DNA from: Halosolutus gelatinilyticus
GTDB lineage: Archaea > Halobacteriota > Halobacteria > Halobacteriales > Natrialbaceae
NCBI RefSeq assembly: GCF_023028105.1
Contig: NZ_CP095491.1
Coordinates: 806,001 to 870,000 of the forward strand
Length of the DNA: 64,000 nt
Direction of reading: 5' to 3'
In this document: one piece after another, positions 31,352 through 39,041 of the stretch
How the letters are laid out: the number at the start of each line of letters is the position of its first letter
How positions within the stretch are numbered: position 1 is the first letter of the stretch
Notes under the pieces: model-generated
Databases searched by the model: none
Told to the model about the DNA's origin: nothing
The model's input: the letters and a program-made list of their open reading frames with translations, nothing else
Translations under genes and position numbers: made by a program

Positions 31352-31371
31352 TTGACTAACCGGTTAGTCAA
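31352..31371. promoter_or_regulatory. Perfect 20-bp palindrome, TetR operator
   Basis: The half-site TTGACTAACC is followed directly by its exact reverse complement GGTTAGTCAA. The palindrome covers positions 10 to 29 upstream of the tetR start codon, so a bound dimer would block the core promoter and start site of the tetR-MATE operon. A 20-bp uninterrupted palindrome beside a tetR gene is the expected operator form. Confidence 0.85.
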
Positions 31372-31404
31372 ATGCGTTCCGGACTCGGAATCCGGTCGCG
31401 GTCG

Positions 31405-32142
31405 TCAGTCGAGCGCCGATCGGTACTGGGCGAGCACGTCCTCTTCGGGCGGACCGTCGATCCGGAGTTCCCCGTCGACGATGACCGTGACCCGATCGAA
31501 CAGATCGGCGAAGGCGGCGACGTTGTGCGTCGAGACGACGACGGTTCGATTGCTCTCACGCTGGTAGGACGCGAGAAACGATCGGATCCGTCGCCGGGAA
31601 TACTCGTCGACGTCGGCGAGCGGTTCGTCGAGCAACAGGAACCGCGGGCGCTTGACCAGCGCGAGTGCGAGGTCGAGTTTCGTGCGGAACCCGCCCGAGA
31701 GTTCGTCGGCCCGGCGGTGGGCGGCGGGGGCGAGCCGAAGTTCGTCGAGCAGCGTCTCGGTCCAGGATTCGGGCGGCGGATCGTCGACGAAGCCACGGAA
31801 GACCGCGAGGTTCTCCCGGACGGTCAGGTCGGGGTAGAACCGCGGCTCCTGGAAGCTGTAGCCGACCGACGCGGACGCGCGATCGACCCGGCCGCTGGTC
31901 GGTCGGGCGAGTCCTGCGAGAAGGGCGAACAGGGTGGTCTTGCCCGAACCGTTCGGCCCGATAAGGCCGTGGAACGTCCCCGGTTCGAACGCGAGGCTGA
32001 CCCCTTCGAGTGCTGTCGTTTTCCCGTATCGTTTCGTCGCGTTCGACAGCGCGAGCGGGGCGTCGGTCCCGTCGGGATCGGCGGCGAGATCCGTCGCGTC
32101 GTCGGCGTCGTCGGTAGTCGTATCGTCGGCGGTCGTCTCCAT
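31405..32142 (-). CDS. ABC transporter ATP-binding protein
   Basis: This 245-residue ATPase has a Walker A (GPNGSGKTTLFALLAGLARP, near residue 62), Q-loop (SFQEPRFYP), signature (LSGGFRTKL), Walker B (FLLLDEPLADVDE) and H-loop (STHNVAA). The N-terminal 30 residues are an acidic extension. It is the last gene of a lipoprotein-permease-ATPase operon, three bases after the permease stop. Its match to NatA/CcmA-type exporters is general, so the substrate is unknown. Confidence 0.94.
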   Translation of the reverse strand: METTADDTTTDDADDATDLAADPDGTDAPLALSNATKRYGKTTALEGVSLAFEPGTFHGLIGPNGSGKTTLFALLAGLARPTSGRVDRASASVGYSFQEPRFYPDLTVRENLAVFRGFVDDPPPESWTETLLDELRLAPAAHRRADELSGGFRTKLDLALALVKRPRFLLLDEPLADVDEYSRRRIRSFLASYQRESNRTVVVSTHNVAAFADLFDRVTVIVDGELRIDGPPEEDVLAQYRSALD

Positions 32143-32145
32143 TCG

Positions 32146-33210
32146 TTATCGCCTCCGTTGGTAGACCGCGAGCGCCAGTTTCAGGGCGACGAGCGAGCCG
32201 ATCGCCGTCGCCGCGAGCCAGGACAGGTAATCGGCGTACAGGGCGATCGGCGCGTCTCGAAGCATCGTGCTCCGGATCGCGATCGCCGAGTAGTGGGTCG
32301 GGAGCGCGCGCGAGATGGTCCCCTGGACCGGCGAGAAGAAACCCACGGGATAGACGAGACTCGAGAGGGCGAAGACGCCCAGTGCAACGGCGAGGTTGGC
32401 GAACAGCGCCGTCTTCGTCAGCCGGAGGGCGAAGCACACGGCCAGCCCGATCGCCGCGAGATAGACGAACGTCACCGCCAGAACGAACAGGGTCGACGGG
32501 GACAGCGCCGCGACGTCGATACCCGCCCAGGCCGCGACAGCGGCGACGATCGCCGCCGGGATCACGAGCAGGGCGCCGTGAAAGAGGAGTTTGCTCGCGA
32601 CGACGAGATCCAGCCGGGATTCGGTCTGCAGGCGATCGAGTACCAGTCGCTCGGAGCGCACCTGGTAGGGAAGGTAGACGAGCGCGTACAGGACGACGAA
32701 GACGAACACGCCGGTGGGGACGAGAAACTCCGAGAGGGTCCGGGGATCGCCGACCCGCTCGTGCTCGACGGAGACGGTCGCCGGGAACGCCCGATCGAGT
32801 TCGGATTCGACGAGGCCGACGCTCTCGTCGACCGGTTCCTCGAACGGCACGAACGCGTGGTCCGATCGGACGGTCACGGTCGCGTTCGCCTCCGAGTCCA
32901 TGAGCGATCCGGGAACGCGTATCACCAGGTAGATCTCCTCGCGCCGGAGCGCGCGGGTGGCCTCATCGCTCGTCTCGTACTCCTGCGGCGTCGCGAACGA
33001 CGCGATACCCGCGCGGACGATCGCGACGTCGTTCGCGGACGCGCCGTCGTCGGCGACGACGCCGACCGGCACGTCCCGCGGAATCGTCTGTTCGAAGACG
33101 AGGGTCCCGGCGACGATCGCCCCGGGCAATACCACGAGGAGGACGATCGCGAGGCCGAGGTTGCGACGGGTAGCGATCGCTTCCTTCCGCAACAGCGCGA
33201 GGAGGTCCAC
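32146..33210 (-). CDS. ABC-2 type transporter permease
   Basis: The 354-residue membrane protein has one N-terminal membrane segment, an extracellular domain of about 130 residues, and five or six further membrane segments. This is the ABC-2 (NatB-like) layout, usually found in exporters. It lies between a lipoprotein gene (6 bases upstream) and the ATPase (3 bases downstream), so the three probably form one complex. The large loop may contact the lipoprotein. Confidence 0.92.
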   Translation of the reverse strand: MDLLALLRKEAIATRRNLGLAIVLLVVLPGAIVAGTLVFEQTIPRDVPVGVVADDGASANDVAIVRAGIASFATPQEYETSDEATRALRREEIYLVIRVPGSLMDSEANATVTVRSDHAFVPFEEPVDESVGLVESELDRAFPATVSVEHERVGDPRTLSEFLVPTGVFVFVVLYALVYLPYQVRSERLVLDRLQTESRLDLVVASKLLFHGALLVIPAAIVAAVAAWAGIDVAALSPSTLFVLAVTFVYLAAIGLAVCFALRLTKTALFANLAVALGVFALSSLVYPVGFFSPVQGTISRALPTHYSAIAIRSTMLRDAPIALYADYLSWLAATAIGSLVALKLALAVYQRRR

Positions 33211-33216
33211 GCCCGG

Positions 33217-34227
33217 CTACACCTCCTCGAACAGGGCGAGGACGGCGTCGACGTCGCCCTCGTAGGCGAGCGTGACGGTCGTTCCCTCGCGATCGACCGC
33301 GACCGTCTCCAGCGCGTCGGCGACCGTCTCATCGGTGAGCGGGTTCTCGATCAGGTAGCCGATCGCGCCGCGGACGACCTCCTCGAGCTCGGCGGCGTCG
33401 GATTCGTCTTCGACGGACAGCCCGACGTCGACGGCGATCCCCTCGTCGGCCGCGTCGTACCGTCGGCTGGTGGCGACGACCTCGCCGAAGACGTCGAAAT
33501 CGAGCGGAATCAAGGCCTCGTACTCCGTGGGAACGATCGATCCGGACGGTTCGCTCGCGACGGTCAGCGCGGCGCCGTCCGCAACGGCGTCGTCGTAGGC
33601 GTCGCGAACCGGCCCCGAGATCGCATCGGCCTCGCCGTACCGGACGTCGAGCGAGGCCCGGACCGCGGCTTCGTCGCCGACCACGTAGCGGCCGTCGCCG
33701 TGGACGCCGACGAACGCGGGCTCCGCGTTCCCGTCGGCGTCGACGGGTTCGTAGAGGACGTCCGCACCGCTGGCCGCCGTCAGTTCGTACTCGACGCCCG
33801 TCCGATCCTCGATCGCCGCGACGACGTCGGCCTCGGACCGATCGGTCTCGACGACGTACCCGGTCCCCGCCCCGTCGGCGAGTTCGAACCGGAGCAGTCC
33901 GGTCGTCGCCAGCGGATCGAGGCCGGTCCGGTTCTCGAGGTCCCGCACCATTTCGGCGGTGTCAGCCGCGTCGCCCTCGGCGGCTTCGAGGTCGGCGAGC
34001 AACCGGTCGCCCTCGCCGTCGGCGAGCGCCGCGGCGTCGAGGTGGACGAGCGTCGTCGCGTTCGCCGGGACCTGCGCGACGGGATCGCCGTCGACGCCGT
34101 CCCGATCGTCGCCACCGAGAAATCCGGCGCAGCCCGCCGTGACGACGAGGAGCACGATCGCCGTACCGACGGTCAGATAGCGGACGCCTCGACGGTCGTA
34201 CCGGCGCGGAGGGGATCGCCAGAACAT
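33217..34227 (-). CDS. Lipoprotein of an ABC transport operon, family unknown
   Basis: The 336-residue protein has a signal peptide ending in a lipobox (LLVVTAGC), with the lipidated Cys at residue 33. A 300-residue acidic extracellular part follows, rich in alternating strands and helices. No solute-binding signature is evident. It begins the lipoprotein-permease-ATPase operon, six bases before the permease. I chose the ATG at 34227 because CTTTATCC (34251-34258, minus strand) lies 24-31 bases upstream. It may be a binding or scaffold subunit for the exporter. Confidence 0.85.
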   Translation of the reverse strand: MFWRSPPRRYDRRGVRYLTVGTAIVLLVVTAGCAGFLGGDDRDGVDGDPVAQVPANATTLVHLDAAALADGEGDRLLADLEAAEGDAADTAEMVRDLENRTGLDPLATTGLLRFELADGAGTGYVVETDRSEADVVAAIEDRTGVEYELTAASGADVLYEPVDADGNAEPAFVGVHGDGRYVVGDEAAVRASLDVRYGEADAISGPVRDAYDDAVADGAALTVASEPSGSIVPTEYEALIPLDFDVFGEVVATSRRYDAADEGIAVDVGLSVEDESDAAELEEVVRGAIGYLIENPLTDETVADALETVAVDREGTTVTLAYEGDVDAVLALFEEV

Positions 34228-34460
34228 GGTGACTGTCACTCAACCGAACCGGATAAAGCGTTCGGGTGCCCGGAACGGTTCGCTCCCCCGAGACGCGCGT
34301 CGATCGAGTCCCCGACCGTCACACCGGTCCGAAGGCGATCGATCCCTCGAGGAAATCCGGATCGGGATCGAACGCGGTCGGTCACCGCGACGAATACCGG
34401 TGCGAGACGGCTCCGACAGAGACGGTGTCGGACGACTACGACGGGACCGGCGCCCGGCGA

Positions 34461-34625
34461 CTACGACGGGTGCTGGTGGCGGAGTCGCTCCGCGATCATA
34501 CCGGGGACTGGCGTCCCGCAGTCGCTACACTTCCAGGTCGGATAGACGCCGGTCGTCTCCTTGCGGATGTCCTGGCGGAACCGGAGGGTCGCACCACAGG
34601 TGCACCTGTGGGTCGTCGGCGACAT
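34461..34625 (-). CDS. 54-residue zinc-ribbon protein
   Basis: This small protein has four potential zinc ligands in two pairs, THRCTCGATLRF and TWKCSDCGTPVPG, about 24 residues apart. That fits a zinc ribbon. The ATG at 34625 is preceded by TTTATTC 24-31 bases upstream, so the transcript is probably leaderless. Haloarchaea have many such mini zinc-finger proteins with roles in growth and biofilm phenotypes. The function here is unknown. Confidence 0.8.
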   Translation of the reverse strand: MSPTTHRCTCGATLRFRQDIRKETTGVYPTWKCSDCGTPVPGMIAERLRHQHPS

Positions 34626-34744
34626 GCGTGGGAGCACGCGACGAATTCGAATAAACCGTTCGGCGATCGACACCGATCGAACCCGCGGGCCCGTCGCACC
34701 CGGCCGTCACGCCGTCGCGCGCCGATCGGTCCGAACCGATCGCC

Positions 34745-35260
34745 TTACGACGCGTCGGAATCCGACTCGCGCCGCTCGCTTCCTTCGAGGGCGGCTTCGA
34801 GCACCGTCTGCCGATCGTCGAAGTACGCGGGCGCGTCCCGATCGGCCTCGAACTCGACCACGCGCGTCAGCGCCTCCCGGCCGTCATCGATCGACGTCGA
34901 GAGCTCCTCGGCGAGGTCCGTGTAGCCGACCGCCAACTCCTGAAACGCCTGTATTCGGGCCTGTTTGGCGTCGACGATCGCCTGCTTCTCCTCGAGATCC
35001 CGCTGGAGTTCCTCGATCGACGCGAGGTCGGCGTCGCGATCGGCGCTGCCCGCCGTCGAGGGCGAGACCGGTCCGGCACCGCCAGCGCCCTGTTTCTCGA
35101 GGCGGGATCGAACCTCGGCCATCCCGTCGTCGATCTCGTCGAGGAGAGCGGTCGCCTCGTCGTCGATCGTTTCGACGCGGCCGGACAGGAGCGCGGCCTG
35201 CGTCCGGCAGTACTCGACGAACTCCGCGACCGACAAGTGGGGTCCCGAATCGGCGCTCAT
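34745..35260 (-). CDS. Coiled-coil protein of unknown function
   Basis: The 171-residue acidic protein is almost entirely helical. A long heptad-rich stretch from about residue 20 to 60 (SGRVETIDDEATALLDEIDD and following) and another at 79-125 suggest coiled coils, separated by a Gly/Ser/Pro linker. There is no signal peptide or catalytic motif. I do not recognise the family. It is 58 bases upstream of the SOUL gene in reverse order and transcribed the same way. Confidence 0.72.
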   Translation of the reverse strand: MSADSGPHLSVAEFVEYCRTQAALLSGRVETIDDEATALLDEIDDGMAEVRSRLEKQGAGGAGPVSPSTAGSADRDADLASIEELQRDLEEKQAIVDAKQARIQAFQELAVGYTDLAEELSTSIDDGREALTRVVEFEADRDAPAYFDDRQTVLEAALEGSERRESDSDAS

Positions 35261-35318
35261 ACCGCCTCCTTGGGACCGGAACCCGAAGTCAGTTGGGACC
35301 GGCGGCTCTCGCGACCGG

Positions 35319-35984
35319 TCAGCGCTCGACGGTGACGGCCACTTCGTTCCGTCGCATGAACGGTGGCGTCCACGGGTCGTTGTACTGGAGCAACGCCGGA
35401 TCGTAGTGGTGCTCGAGGACTCGGTCGTCGAGTTCCGCGAACAGGGACCGTCGCGCTCGATCGACTCGATCCGGCGTCGCGTACCAGGAGAATCGGTGGA
35501 CGGCGACCGTTCGCGAGGGTTCGACGACGAGGTGGACGTCCGGATCGGTCGGGATCGGCGCCGCGTCGACCGCGTACGTCGGGGGAAGGAAAAACGCCAT
35601 CGTGATCCCGCCGACCGATCGATCCGTCCCGACCGGCGCCGTCGTCGTCACGGCGTCGCCGCCCCGATCGGCCGATCGAACCGGTTCTGCTACCGAACCC
35701 GTCTCGCCGTGCGTGGTGACGGGAGCGGTCATGGGGAGTTCGTCGCCGGTTCCGTTTTCCCCCGAGATGTACCGGAAGAGGCGTCGAAACGCCGTCGATC
35801 GGTCCGGAGCGGTCGTCTCGACTAGAACCGTCGCCGGATAGCGCCGGAGTTCGAAGGGACCGTCGCGGTCGAGGGTCTCGGCGGGAACGCGTTCGGTCGT
35901 TCCGAGGACGTACGCGCCCCAGCCGATCCAGGCCGCGAGGAGGCCGCAGACGCCCGCGGCGAGCACAGCGATTTGCCTTCGCAT
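35319..35984 (-). CDS. SOUL-family heme-binding protein, membrane anchored
   Basis: The 221-residue protein has one N-terminal membrane segment (IAVLAAGVCGLLAAWIGWGA) and then a SOUL domain (ELRRYPATVLVETTAPDRST, near residue 45; IPTDPDVHLV; RFSWYATPDRVDRARRSLFA). SOUL proteins bind heme or porphyrins through a hydrophobic cleft. Orientation and partners are unknown. The ATG at 35984 directly precedes the membrane segment, which supports this start. Confidence 0.9.
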   Translation of the reverse strand: MRRQIAVLAAGVCGLLAAWIGWGAYVLGTTERVPAETLDRDGPFELRRYPATVLVETTAPDRSTAFRRLFRYISGENGTGDELPMTAPVTTHGETGSVAEPVRSADRGGDAVTTTAPVGTDRSVGGITMAFFLPPTYAVDAAPIPTDPDVHLVVEPSRTVAVHRFSWYATPDRVDRARRSLFAELDDRVLEHHYDPALLQYNDPWTPPFMRRNEVAVTVER

Positions 35985-36160
35985 ACCACGCGTAGGTGCC
36001 CGATCGGCAAAAGCACAGCAGTCGGATCCGGGATCGGCGAAACGGAACGGTGTCGAAATGGACCGGACGGTGAGACGGCGGGTCGAGTTCGGAGAGTCCC
36101 GTCGACCCGGGTAGCGTGTGCCGGCACCCCGCTTTTCGCCGAACCTCCCGTTTTTCCGCT

Positions 36161-36994
36161 ATGAACGTGCGACGGGCCATCACCGTCGCCCGAAAGGTCG
36201 TCGCGCTCGTCCGCGAGCACAACGTGACGTTCATGGCGGGCAGCATCGCCCACGCCGCGTTCCTCTCGATCCTCCCGCTGTTGCTCCTGCTCTTCATCGT
36301 CGCCGGCGCCGTCGGCAACGAGTACCTCACCGAACAGATCGTGGCCGTGTCGCGCGAGCACCTCAGTCCCGCCGGGAAGGGCCTCGTGTACGAAGCCCTG
36401 ACGCACGCCTCGAAGCGCGCCGGCGCGTCGCTCATCGGCATCGTCTCCCTGCTCTGGGGAATGCTGCGCATCTTCCGGGGCGTCAGCACCGCCTTCGAGG
36501 AACTGTACGGCACCGAACGGCGATCGTTCGCCGGACGACTGCTCGACGGGATCGTCGTCTTCGTCGCCATCCTGATCGCGACCGTCGGCGCCGGCTTCGC
36601 GGCGACCACGATGACCGCGTTCGAGCACCCGATCGTCGAGAGCCTGGCGCCGCTGTCGCTATTCGTCGGCCTCTCGATCGCCTTCTTCCCCATGTACTAT
36701 GTCTTTCCCAATCCGGACGTGACGGCCCGCGAAGTGCTTCCGGGGACGATCGTCGCGGCCGCAGGCTGGGTGCTTCTCGAGGGCGTGTTCAGCATCTACG
36801 TGGAACTCGTGGACACCGTCGGCACCTACGAGACGTTCGGGGCCATCATCCTGTTGCTCGTCTGGCTCTACGGCACCGCCTTCGTCTTGCTGGTCGGCGC
36901 GGCGGTCAACGTCGTCGTCGGCAGGCACGACACCGACGAGCGGGACGGAAGCAGCGACGTCGGCGCCGACTCGACGGACACGGTACGCGCGTGA
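36161..36994 (+). CDS. YihY/UPF0761 membrane protein (BrkB-like)
   Basis: The 277-residue protein belongs to the YihY family, once called ribonuclease BN. It has the conserved VTFMAGSIAHAAFLSILPLL block near residue 23, six predicted membrane segments and a short acidic tail. It is not the RNase. The family may act as a membrane transporter or in envelope biology. I chose the ATG at 36161. A hairpin followed by a T-rich stretch (37099-37140) lies about 105 bases after its stop. Confidence 0.9.
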   Translation: MNVRRAITVARKVVALVREHNVTFMAGSIAHAAFLSILPLLLLLFIVAGAVGNEYLTEQIVAVSREHLSPAGKGLVYEALTHASKRAGASLIGIVSLLWGMLRIFRGVSTAFEELYGTERRSFAGRLLDGIVVFVAILIATVGAGFAATTMTAFEHPIVESLAPLSLFVGLSIAFFPMYYVFPNPDVTAREVLPGTIVAAAGWVLLEGVFSIYVELVDTVGTYETFGAIILLLVWLYGTAFVLLVGAAVNVVVGRHDTDERDGSSDVGADSTDTVRA

Positions 36995-37554
36995 GCGGAC
37001 AGCAGGACGCCCATCGAACTGACGTCGAGCGGATCACCTCCCGAAGACGGAGTCACCGCGGAGATCTTGCGTCTGACCGCCGGTTTAGAAGTGTTTTAAA
37101 TCCGATAATTCTCGGATTAGATACGATAACCATTATTTTTGGACCGGCGACTACACGGCCCGTTCGTCCGTCGACCGACGATCGGGCGTTCAAATGGTCC
37201 GGCCGACCGACGAAACGTTGGCCGGTGGTCACTGTCGAAGCAAATCACCGATAAAACGCCATCTTTTATCCCATATAGTGAAATAATACCCATATAATCC
37301 CGCTTTCATCATCAACTCTTCAACCACTTCCGTGCACGCACTCGTACGCCCCAGAGCGTCGGACGGGATGGCTGCATCGGAGTTTCGATCGTCGATCTTC
37401 CACGAGTTCAATCCCTAAACTGTCAAACGCTATTCTATCACTCTCAATGATATCTGTGTGTGGCGGTTCTCGGCGATGGTGAACTGAGACGACGACCAAC
37501 TCGGCCGCGCGTCCGATCGTCGAGGCCGAGTTCTCCGCGAACCTCCACCGGACC
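36995..37554. other. A+T-rich rearranged interval after YihY gene
   Basis: The stretch from about 37080 to 37460 is much richer in A+T than its neighbours, with runs such as CATATAGTGAAATAATACCC. It has no intact gene. A minus-strand frame (37229-37411) has odd, non-halophile residues (GLYGYYFTIWDKRWRF). It sits between an intact membrane protein gene and a gene stump. I read it as the trace of a past insertion or deletion. I found no clear terminal repeats or transposase. Confidence 0.5.
37099..37140 (+). terminator. Hairpin plus T-rich tract after YihY gene
   Basis: AATCCGA (37099-37105) and TCGGATT (37112-37118) form a perfect 7-bp stem with a 6-base loop. An A/T-rich segment ending in TTATTTTT follows within 25 bases. 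The position, about 105 bases after the YihY stop, fits a transcription terminator on the plus strand. Confidence 0.5.
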
Positions 37555-38058
37555 GATCGGCCGTTCTCGGCGCTCGACGTCTCGGTGCAGGCGCAGATCC
37601 TCAACCTGCTCGACGACGTCCAGGACGAGTTCGGGCTCTCGTACCTGTTCATCTCGCACAACATCAGCGTCGTCCGGCACCTCTGCGATCGCGTCGCGGT
37701 CATGTACCTCGGCAAGATCGCCGAGTTCGGCACGGTCGAGCAGGTGTTCGAGCCGCCGTACCACCCGTACACGGAGAGCCTGCTCTCGGCCGTCCCCCAC
37801 GCGAATCCGGACCAGCAGACCGAGCGCATCCTTCTCGAGGGGACGGTTCCCAGTCCCCTGGACCCGCCGCAGGGCTGCCCGTTCCACACCCGCTGTCCGA
37901 AGAAGATCGGCGGCGAGTGCGAGCGCGACGAACCCGCGCTCGAATCGGTCGACGGAGACGACCACGTCATCGCCTGTCACCTCTCGCGCGAGGCGATGAG
38001 CGACCCGGTTCACGAGCGATCGTCGTCGGAGCCGAGCGCGGAGGTGAAACGCAAGTGA
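37555..38058 (+). pseudogene. 3' stump of a peptide/nickel ABC ATPase (DppF/OppF type)
   Basis: Only the last 167 codons of a DppF-type ATPase remain. The frame is recognisable from SALDVSVQAQILNLLDDVQD through YLFISHNISVVRHLCDRVAV to the C-terminal Cys-rich domain (GCPFHTRCPKK) that is typical of oligopeptide/nickel ATPases. The Walker A and signature motifs are missing. The residue after the Walker B-like Asp is Arg where the catalytic Glu should be. Upstream the frame is closed by a TGA (37480-37482). It borders the A+T-rich interval. The rest of a dpp/opp operon is absent. Confidence 0.82.
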
Positions 38059-38714
38059 CGTTCTCCATCTGCGCGACCGCGAACGGGCGACACGGCGCGG
38101 CCATCGCGACGAAGGCGATCGCGGTCGGCTCGACGGCCGCGTTCGTGTGCCGGCGCGGCGCGGTCTGTACGCAGGCCACGACGAACACGCCGATCGGCGT
38201 CCGGGCGACCCGCCGACTCGAGGGCGGCGAATCGGTCGGCGACGTCGTCCGATCGGAACTCGACGCGGACCCGGACGCGACCCTGAGACAGGTCCACGGC
38301 GTCGATTCGTCGGGAGCGGCCGTCGCGGTGACGGGCGACGACTGCGGTTCGTGGGCCGGCCACCTGGAGGGCGACGGCTACACCGTCGCGGGCAACCTGC
38401 TCATCGACGGCGGCGTCCTCGACGCGATCGCCGAGGCGTTCGAGGGGAGCGCCGATCGGCCGCTGGACGAACGGCTCCTCCGTGCGCTCCGCGCCGGCGA
38501 GAACGCGGGCGGCGACAAGCGCGGCGCCCATGCACAGAGCGCCGCACTCTCCGTGTTCCACCCGGAGGCACCCCGATTGGAACACGACTTGCGCGTCGAC
38601 GAACGCGAGGACGCCGTCGCCGAACTCGAACGGCTCCACGAGGTCGCGAGTACGACGGGCGCTGACTGGGCAGAGCGGTACCTCGCGGTCGACCTGCAAC
38701 GGCACCCCGAATAG
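38055..38714 (+). CDS. DUF1028 (Ntn-hydrolase-like) protein
   Basis: The 219-residue protein has the DUF1028 N-terminus TFSICATANGRHGAAIATKA, followed by an internal VCTQATTNT segment and GNLLIDGGVLDAIAEAF, which are typical family blocks. The fold resembles N-terminal nucleophile hydrolases, and the family commonly sits in peptide-transport operons. I chose the GTG at 38055, which overlaps the TGA of the ATPase stump (GTGA). That overlap is the remnant of a former operon. It is now orphaned, and whether it is still expressed is unclear. Confidence 0.82.
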   Translation: MTFSICATANGRHGAAIATKAIAVGSTAAFVCRRGAVCTQATTNTPIGVRATRRLEGGESVGDVVRSELDADPDATLRQVHGVDSSGAAVAVTGDDCGSWAGHLEGDGYTVAGNLLIDGGVLDAIAEAFEGSADRPLDERLLRALRAGENAGGDKRGAHAQSAALSVFHPEAPRLEHDLRVDEREDAVAELERLHEVASTTGADWAERYLAVDLQRHPE

Positions 38715-39041
38715 AAATATAATCGTTCTATTACTTGGAAGAACACATCGACGAACAGTAACTACGAGGGATTCCTTCGCCCTGAATACCAAACCGCGCT
38801 AAATACGCATATTTGGCCCACGTACCGGGGATAGTTCGATCGACGAACGGTCGTTCGGAAACGTGGGATCGAGCAACAGGTAGGACGCGTTAGTTAGGTT
38901 TGAACGCCTGATTGCGGCTGAATTTTCAGTTTTCGAATCGAGGCGACCGAAATAGACCGTTCCATCTCACATCATCTTCCACTCACTGCTCAAAATATGT
39001 CACTTCTTTCCTTTTCGGCCGATCGATCGCTTCCGACGAGA
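38715..39041. other. Intergenic interval before the mutS 3' end
   Basis: No gene is supported. A short palindrome, CGAACG-GT-CGTTCG, lies around 38845-38858 without a T-run. The A+T content is higher than in the flanking genes, continuing the character of the rearranged interval to the left. Confidence 0.4.

Noticed and set aside
37229-37411. A 60-codon minus-strand frame in the A+T-rich interval, possibly a transposase end
   Set aside because: It starts at TTG, has no recognisable transposase motif, and no terminal inverted repeats were found. I kept only the description of the interval.
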